Shown here piece after piece: positions 7,229 through 11,112 of a stretch of DNA of 11,112 nucleotides. The DNA is taken from assembly GCA_937898675.1 (NCBI GenBank), contig CALEJB010000039.1:1-11112 (forward strand), in the 5' to 3' direction. The first letter of the stretch is position 1. The number at the start of each line of letters is the position of its first letter. The notes under the pieces were generated by a model that did not search any database, was not told where the DNA came from, and was given only the letters and a program-made list of their open reading frames with translations. The position numbers were made by a program, and so were the translations under genes. This stretch comes from an uncultured Prevotellaceae bacterium. GTDB taxonomy: Bacteria > Bacteroidota > Bacteroidia > Bacteroidales > Muribaculaceae.

Positions 7229-8203
7229 ATGCAGATATACAAGTTCAACGATATCCTCAAGCCCGTTGTGTGGGGCGGCAGCAAGCTGGCGGCATTCAAG
7301 CAGTTGGCACCTGGCAGCCGTGAGCCCATCGGCGAGAGTTGGGAACTGTCGGCGGTGCCCGGGCATGAGTCCGTTGTCGCCACCGATGGCGATGACTGCG
7401 GGCTGACGCTCACCCAACTGGTGCGGCGCCACGGCGCGGCGCTCGTGGGCGAGGAGGTGTATCGTGCATTCGGCGACCGTTTTCCGCTGCTCATCAAGTT
7501 CATCGATGCCAGGCAGGATCTGTCGGTGCAGGTGCACCCCGACGATGCCATGGCGGCCCGCCTGCACGGCAGCGCGGGCAAGACCGAGATGTGGTATGTC
7601 GTTGACAGCGATGACGATGCCGTCATCCGCACGGGCTTCAGCCGCGGCATCTCGCCCGATGAATATGAGCGCAGGGTGGGAGAGGGCACCATTCTTGATG
7701 TCGTCAACGCCACACCCTCCAAACCGGGTGACGCGTTCTTCATCCCTGCAGGCCAGATTCACTCCATCGGTGCGGGCAACCTGATTGCCGAGGTGCAGCA
7801 GTCCAGCGACATCACCTACCGCATCTATGACTACGGCCGCCTTGGTGCTGACGGAAAAGCACGCCCGCTGCACACCAGCCAGGCGCGCGAGGCACTCAAC
7901 TTCGGCGCCGCTGCCGATGGCAAAGTGGACTTTGTCCCCGCCGCGGGTCCAGGCGTGACACCGCTGGTCAAGTGCCCCAAGTTTGACGTGGGCCGCCTGG
8001 ACTATAACAGCGGCTACACCCTCGACCTGCCGCGGCCGCACAACTTCGTCGTGTTGATGTGCATCGGCGGCGAGACCAGTGTGACAGCCGACGAGGGTAT
8101 CGGCAGCGCGGCCCTGGTGCGCGGCGTGACGGTGCTGGTGCCGGCGGCGGCAACCCGCCTCACGCTCACAGGCAAGGCACAGTTGCTGGTCGTCACGATG
8201 TGA
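7229..8203 (+). CDS. manA: Mannose-6-phosphate isomerase, class I (short bacterial type)
   Basis: ManA interconverts mannose 6-phosphate and fructose 6-phosphate in the cytoplasm and needs zinc. It serves mannose catabolism and, in reverse, supplies mannose for GDP-mannose. The 324-residue product is the short cupin type related to B. subtilis ManA. Likely zinc ligands are Gln101 and His103 in QVHPDD, Glu120 in GKTEMWYV, and His178 in IPAGQIHSIGAG; Arg198 in TYRIYDYGR is the usual active-site arginine. The N-terminus KPVVWGG and GESWELSAVPG are also family signatures. The open frame runs back into the preceding gene and across its terminator, but the ATG at 7229, just after the -7 box and directly before MQIYKFNDILKP, gives the normal family start. 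mltG follows after 29 nt, suggesting co-transcription. Recycling of mannose freed by the adjacent PUL is plausible but inferred. Confidence 0.92.
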   Translation: MQIYKFNDILKPVVWGGSKLAAFKQLAPGSREPIGESWELSAVPGHESVVATDGDDCGLTLTQLVRRHGAALVGEEVYRAFGDRFPLLIKFIDARQDLSVQVHPDDAMAARLHGSAGKTEMWYVVDSDDDAVIRTGFSRGISPDEYERRVGEGTILDVVNATPSKPGDAFFIPAGQIHSIGAGNLIAEVQQSSDITYRIYDYGRLGADGKARPLHTSQAREALNFGAAADGKVDFVPAAGPGVTPLVKCPKFDVGRLDYNSGYTLDLPRPHNFVVLMCIGGETSVTADEGIGSAALVRGVTVLVPAAATRLTLTGKAQLLVVTM

Positions 8204-8232
8204 TTTAATGGAAATTTATTGATTGGAAAGAT

Positions 8233-9270
8233 ATGGAAATCAAGGACAAAATCAAAAAGTTAAAGGGTAACTACAAACTCATCGCCATTTTATCGGCCCT
8301 GATGGTAATGGTGCTGCTTGTGGCGTCGATTTTCTTCCCGGGCTCGCCCAAGGAAGGGTTGATTCAAGTGCCCGCCAACGCGACGATGCAGGCCGTGAGC
8401 GACAGCATCAAGGCCAAGACGGGTTCATCGTTTTACACCAAGCGCGTGACGCTGCTGCTGCGTCTGTTTGGAGCCGATATGGAGAAGCGTGAAGGCTCTT
8501 ACCGTATCGATAAGGGCACTTCGCCTTTTAGCATCGCCCGCCGCATCAAGAACGGCTCGCAGAGCGGCATCCGATTCACCTTCAACAATATGCGCACACT
8601 CGATGAGTTTGCACAGCGCTGGGGTGACCTCTATGAGGGCACGCCCAACGACATGCGCCGCCTGCTCAAGGACAGCACCGCCTGCGCCAAGTATGGCAAG
8701 ACACCGCAGACCATTGTCTGCATCCTCATCCCCGACACCTATGAGTTCTTCTGGGACGTGACGCCCGAGAAAACGCTCGACCGCATGTTTGAATACTACA
8801 ACGACTTCTGGAATGGCAAGCGCATGCGCAAGGCTGCCAAACTGAACCTCACGCCCGACGAGGTGACCACCATCGCCTCGATTGTCGAGGAGGAGACCAG
8901 CAAGGCCGACGAGCGCGGCAAGGTGGCGCGCCTCTACATCAACCGTTTCCAGCAGGGCATGCGCTTGCAGGCCGACCCGACGGTCAAGTTCGCCATTGGC
9001 GACTTCTCCATCAAGCGTCTCACCGAACTCATGCTGCAGGTCAACTCGCCCTACAACACCTACCGCGTCAACGGCCTGCCTCCCGGACCCATCCGTCTGC
9101 CCGAGAAGTCGACCATCGACGCCGTGCTGGACGCGCCCGAGCACGACTACATGTACATGTGCGCCCGTTCTGACTTCAGCGGCTATCACGACTTCACCGT
9201 TGACTACAACGCCCACCTCGAGAACGCCCACCGCTATCAGGACGCCCTCGACGCCCGCGGCATCAAGTGA
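8233..9270 (+). CDS. mltG: Endolytic murein transglycosylase MltG (YceG-like)
   Basis: MltG is an inner-membrane lytic transglycosylase that cuts nascent glycan strands in the periplasm and is thought to end peptidoglycan polymerisation. The 345-residue product has a short cytoplasmic lysine-rich N-terminus, one transmembrane helix (about 15-35) and a periplasmic YceG domain. The catalytic Glu is in ASIVEEET, where Glu219 aligns with Glu218 of E. coli MltG. Downstream signatures RLYINRFQQGMRLQADPTVKFAIG, NSPYNTYRVNGLPPGPI and DYMYMCARSDFSGYHDF are also intact. Length matches the family. The start ATG is 29 nt downstream of manA, with a weak purine stretch GGAAAG in front. It is most likely co-transcribed with manA and the small gene that follows. 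Confidence 0.95.
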   Translation: MEIKDKIKKLKGNYKLIAILSALMVMVLLVASIFFPGSPKEGLIQVPANATMQAVSDSIKAKTGSSFYTKRVTLLLRLFGADMEKREGSYRIDKGTSPFSIARRIKNGSQSGIRFTFNNMRTLDEFAQRWGDLYEGTPNDMRRLLKDSTACAKYGKTPQTIVCILIPDTYEFFWDVTPEKTLDRMFEYYNDFWNGKRMRKAAKLNLTPDEVTTIASIVEEETSKADERGKVARLYINRFQQGMRLQADPTVKFAIGDFSIKRLTELMLQVNSPYNTYRVNGLPPGPIRLPEKSTIDAVLDAPEHDYMYMCARSDFSGYHDFTVDYNAHLENAHRYQDALDARGIK

Positions 9271-9280
9271 CAATCGACAA

Positions 9281-9294
9281 GGGCCTGAGGGCCC
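9281..9294 (+). other. Small GC hairpin between mltG and the DUF2007 gene
   Basis: GGGCC (9281-9285) and GGCCC (9290-9294) pair perfectly around the tetraloop TGAG. No T tract follows, so it is not an intrinsic terminator. It could modulate transcript processing between the two genes or be a chance inverted repeat. Confidence 0.3.
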
Positions 9295-9324
9295 GCATCA
9301 ACACTCAATATCAATAAATAGCCT

Positions 9325-9756
9325 ATGACCAACGAAGAAGAAAAACTGGTTGTATTCGGCAAGTACCCCAACCGCATCGACGCCGACATCATCAAGGGCG
9401 CCCTCGAGGCCAGCGGCATCATTGCCGGCACGATGAGCGACTCTGTCGCCAACGCGCTGCTCATGACGCCCATCAAGGTCATGGTGTTCCGCCGCGACCT
9501 GGAAGAGGCCATCAAGGCCATCTACACGCCCGACCTCGACTATGAGGACTACAAGGACGAGATGACGCGCGAGGAGTTTGACCGCCGCCAGCAGTGCACC
9601 GCCGCGTTCTGCAGGATTGCCCTCAAGTGGCATCCCGAGTTGCCGCACGACGACGACAAGCAGGCCCGCGACCTCTATGAGCAGGCCTATGATGCCCTCG
9701 AGGGCAACGACTTGGCCACCCTCACCGCCATCAGCGACAACTATGTCGCGGACTGA
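9325..9756 (+). CDS. DUF2007-type small cytoplasmic protein with a helical C-terminal extension
   Basis: The 143-residue protein has no signal peptide or membrane segment. Residues about 8-66 follow the DUF2007 pattern: LVVFGKYPNRIDADIIKGALEASGI, then a short variable stretch, then IKVMVFRRDLEEAIKAI. DUF2007 is a small ferredoxin-like alpha-beta domain, sometimes called a putative signal-transducing protein, but its function is not established. The rest (about 78-143) is acidic and helical, with CTAAFCRIALKWHPELP and ARDLYEQAYDALEGNDLATLTAI, as in longer Bacteroidales members. It starts 54 nt after mltG and ends just before a strong terminator, so it is probably the last gene of the manA-mltG unit. 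The family assignment comes from pattern recognition; the biochemical role is unknown. Confidence 0.75.
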   Translation: MTNEEEKLVVFGKYPNRIDADIIKGALEASGIIAGTMSDSVANALLMTPIKVMVFRRDLEEAIKAIYTPDLDYEDYKDEMTREEFDRRQQCTAAFCRIALKWHPELPHDDDKQARDLYEQAYDALEGNDLATLTAISDNYVAD

Positions 9757-9783
9757 TGGCCCGCGGCTGCCTTGCTGACATCT

Positions 9784-9821
9784 AAAAATCCCGCGCGCTA
9801 TACTAAACGGCGGGATTTTTT
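9784..9821 (+). terminator. Intrinsic, possibly bidirectional terminator after the manA-mltG-DUF2007 unit
   Basis: AAAAATCCCGC (9784-9794) is perfectly complementary to GCGGGATTTTT (9810-9820), an 11-bp stem with a 15-nt loop followed by one more T. The A-tract on the left arm and T-tract on the right mean that it could stop transcription from either side. It starts 27 nt after the DUF2007 stop codon and leaves only 39 nt before the porQ start. Confidence 0.88.
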
Positions 9822-9860
9822 CGTTATTTGGATAGACATCATACTTCAATCTACGACGAC

Positions 9861-10889
9861 ATGACAACCAATTTGCGTCACTTCATACTGCTCGTCGCCG
9901 CCGTCATGGCCCTCAACGCCACTGCCGACGACGCCACGACCACGGCCTACAACTTCCTTGACGTGCCCGTGTCGGCCCACGTTTACGGCCTGGGCGGACA
10001 CAACCTCACCATCATCGACGACGACATCAACCTCGTGGAGCAAAACCCCGCCCTGCTGGGCCCCGAGTTTGACCACCAGGTGGGGCTCAACTACATGCGC
10101 TACATCGGCGAGACCAACTTCATGGGCGCCCGCTATGGCCAGGGCGTGAGCGAGCACGGCGCCATCGCGGCCGGCATCCAGTACTTTGGCTACGGCAACA
10201 TCCAGGGCGCCGACCCCGACGGCACCAAGACGGGCACCTTCAGCGCAAGCGACATGGCCTTCAGCCTCACCTATAGCCACGACATCAGTGACCGCATCCG
10301 CGGCGGCATCACGCTCAAGTACCTGTATTCCAAGTATGAAGACTACACAGCCGGTGCCGTGGCAGCCGACCTGGGCGTCAACTACTATGACCCCGACCAC
10401 GAGTTCTCGGCATCGCTGGTAGCTAAGAATCTGGGCGGACAGGTCAAGAAGTTCAACGAGTACAAGGACAAGTTGCCATGGGACATCCAGCTGGGCATGA
10501 GCAAGATGCTCAAGTCCGTTCCCGTGCGCCTGCACTTCACGGCCTACAACCTGCGTCACTGGCGACTGCCGTACTACACGCCCGACGACCCCAACAACCC
10601 CAACAGCGGCCTCGTCGAGAAGAATTCCTTTGGCAGCAACCTCATGCGACACATCGTCCTCGGCGCCGACTTCCTGCCCAAGGACAACGTCTGGTTCGGC
10701 CTCGGCTACAACTACAAGGTGCGCACCGACATGTCCACCTACAAGCGCGACTTCCTGTCGGGATTCTCGGTGGGCGGTGGCCTGAAGGTCCGCGCCTTTG
10801 GCTTCAGCGTCGCCCTGGCTCGTCCACACACAGGTGCCACCACATTCATGGCCAACTTCACCACCACTTTGGGCGAACTGCTCAAGTAA
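9861..10889 (+). CDS. porQ: Type IX secretion system outer-membrane protein PorQ
   Basis: PorQ belongs to the PorU-PorV-PorQ-PorZ attachment complex, which processes T9SS cargo at the outer membrane and links it to lipopolysaccharide. The 342-residue product has a signal peptide (about 1-22, FILLVAAVMALNATA) and then the family's N-terminal pattern: YNFLDVPVSAHVYGLGG, IDDDINLVEQNPALLGPE, LNYMRYIGE and IQYFGYGNIQGAD. Later come LVAKNLGGQVKKF and FTAYNLRHWRLPYY. The sequence fits a FadL/PorV-like beta-barrel throughout. The frame can be extended to TTG at 9828, but that start lies against the terminator and would spoil the signal peptide, so ATG 9861 is used. No clear TAnnTTTG box is visible in the 39 nt between terminator and start, so its promoter is unresolved and may overlap the terminator. 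The rest of the attachment complex is not in the window. Confidence 0.9.
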   Translation: MTTNLRHFILLVAAVMALNATADDATTTAYNFLDVPVSAHVYGLGGHNLTIIDDDINLVEQNPALLGPEFDHQVGLNYMRYIGETNFMGARYGQGVSEHGAIAAGIQYFGYGNIQGADPDGTKTGTFSASDMAFSLTYSHDISDRIRGGITLKYLYSKYEDYTAGAVAADLGVNYYDPDHEFSASLVAKNLGGQVKKFNEYKDKLPWDIQLGMSKMLKSVPVRLHFTAYNLRHWRLPYYTPDDPNNPNSGLVEKNSFGSNLMRHIVLGADFLPKDNVWFGLGYNYKVRTDMSTYKRDFLSGFSVGGGLKVRAFGFSVALARPHTGATTFMANFTTTLGELLK

Positions 10890-10951
10890 CCCAGCATCAG
10901 GCCCGTAAGGAGCACCAAAGGAAAATTTTCAAAAAAAATCCCGAAAATTAC

Positions 10952-10981
10952 TTGCAGAGTCAGAAAAATGTCCTACCTTTG
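10952..10981 (+). promoter_or_regulatory. Consensus Bacteroidetes promoter for the tRNA-Ser gene
   Basis: TTGC (10952-10955) and TACCTTTG (10974-10981) match the -33 and -7 elements of Bacteroidetes housekeeping promoters, with 19 nt between TTG and TA. Transcription would begin near 10988, about 35 nt before the mature tRNA. AT-rich sequence (10919-10951), including a GAAAATTTTC palindrome, lies just upstream and may act as an UP-like region. This is the best promoter in the window. Confidence 0.85.
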
Positions 10982-11022
10982 CACTCGCTATTGAAAGCGC
11001 AACACAATTTCAGTATGCTCCC

Positions 11023-11109
11023 GGAGAGGTGGGTGAGTGGCTGAAACCAGCAGTTTGCTAAACTGCCGTAGGGGTAACCCTACCGCAAGTTCGAATCTTG
11101 TCCTCTCCG
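11023..11109 (+). tRNA. tRNA-Ser(GCU), complete
   Basis: The 87-nt gene folds as a class II tRNA. The acceptor stem is GGAGAGG (11023-11029) with CCTCTCC (11102-11108). The anticodon stem GCAGT/ACTGC (11050-11054, 11062-11066) encloses loop TTGCTAA with anticodon GCT (11057-11059), which reads AGC and AGU. A long variable arm GTAGGG/CCCTAC (11068-11083) is diagnostic for serine, leucine or bacterial tyrosine tRNAs. The T arm has TTCGAAT between GCAAG and CTTGT, with one G-U pair. The discriminator base is G (11109), as expected for serine. The terminal CCA is not encoded. Confidence 0.97.
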
Positions 11110-11112
11110 CAT

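Noticed and set aside
9828..9860. Alternative TTG start extending porQ by 11 codons
   Set aside because: It abuts the terminator and would precede a clean signal peptide that starts at ATG 9861.
10986..10999. CGCT/AGCG inverted repeat in the tRNA leader
   Set aside because: A 4-bp stem in a short leader is expected by chance and has no supporting context.

Overview
The window is chromosomal DNA of a GC-rich member of the Bacteroidales; the genus cannot be fixed from the sequence. The evidence is a SusC/SusD outer-membrane uptake pair, surface-type lipoproteins, a type IX secretion protein (PorQ), and promoters with the Bacteroidetes -7 box TAnnTTTG instead of E. coli-type boxes. All recognised genes are on the + strand. 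No mobile element, CRISPR array, integrase or phage gene is visible, and no gene-free stretch exceeds about 150 bases.

Region 1 (about 1-7139) is a compact four-gene polysaccharide utilisation locus (PUL): a SusC-type TonB-dependent transporter, a SusD-type glycan-binding lipoprotein, a GH18 lipoprotein with an intact catalytic motif, and a DUF1735 plus LamG-like lipoprotein. Gaps are only 18-21 nt, and a strong intrinsic terminator closes the unit. This gene set is the hallmark of Bacteroides loci that use host N-glycans: the GH18 enzyme would cut the chitobiose core at the cell surface, SusD and the LamG protein would hold the glycan, and SusC would import it. No regulator, alpha-mannosidase or other exo-glycosidase is in the window, so the locus is minimal or its other parts lie upstream or elsewhere.

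Region 2 (about 7182-9821) starts with a new promoter and reads manA (mannose-6-phosphate isomerase), mltG (endolytic murein transglycosylase) and a small DUF2007-type protein, ending at a second strong terminator. ManA could feed mannose freed from N-glycans into glycolysis, but it has its own promoter and sits in a housekeeping-looking unit.

Region 3 (9861-11112) holds porQ, a type IX secretion system outer-membrane component, then a textbook Bacteroidetes promoter driving a complete tRNA-Ser(GCU) that ends at the window edge.

Most of the window belongs to known families. The points most worth a second look are the minimal PUL with its GH18 active-site variant, the missing signalling domain on SusC, the heptamer repeats in two non-coding gaps of the PUL, the strong Shine-Dalgarno sequence before susD, and the neighbouring mannose-6-phosphate isomerase.
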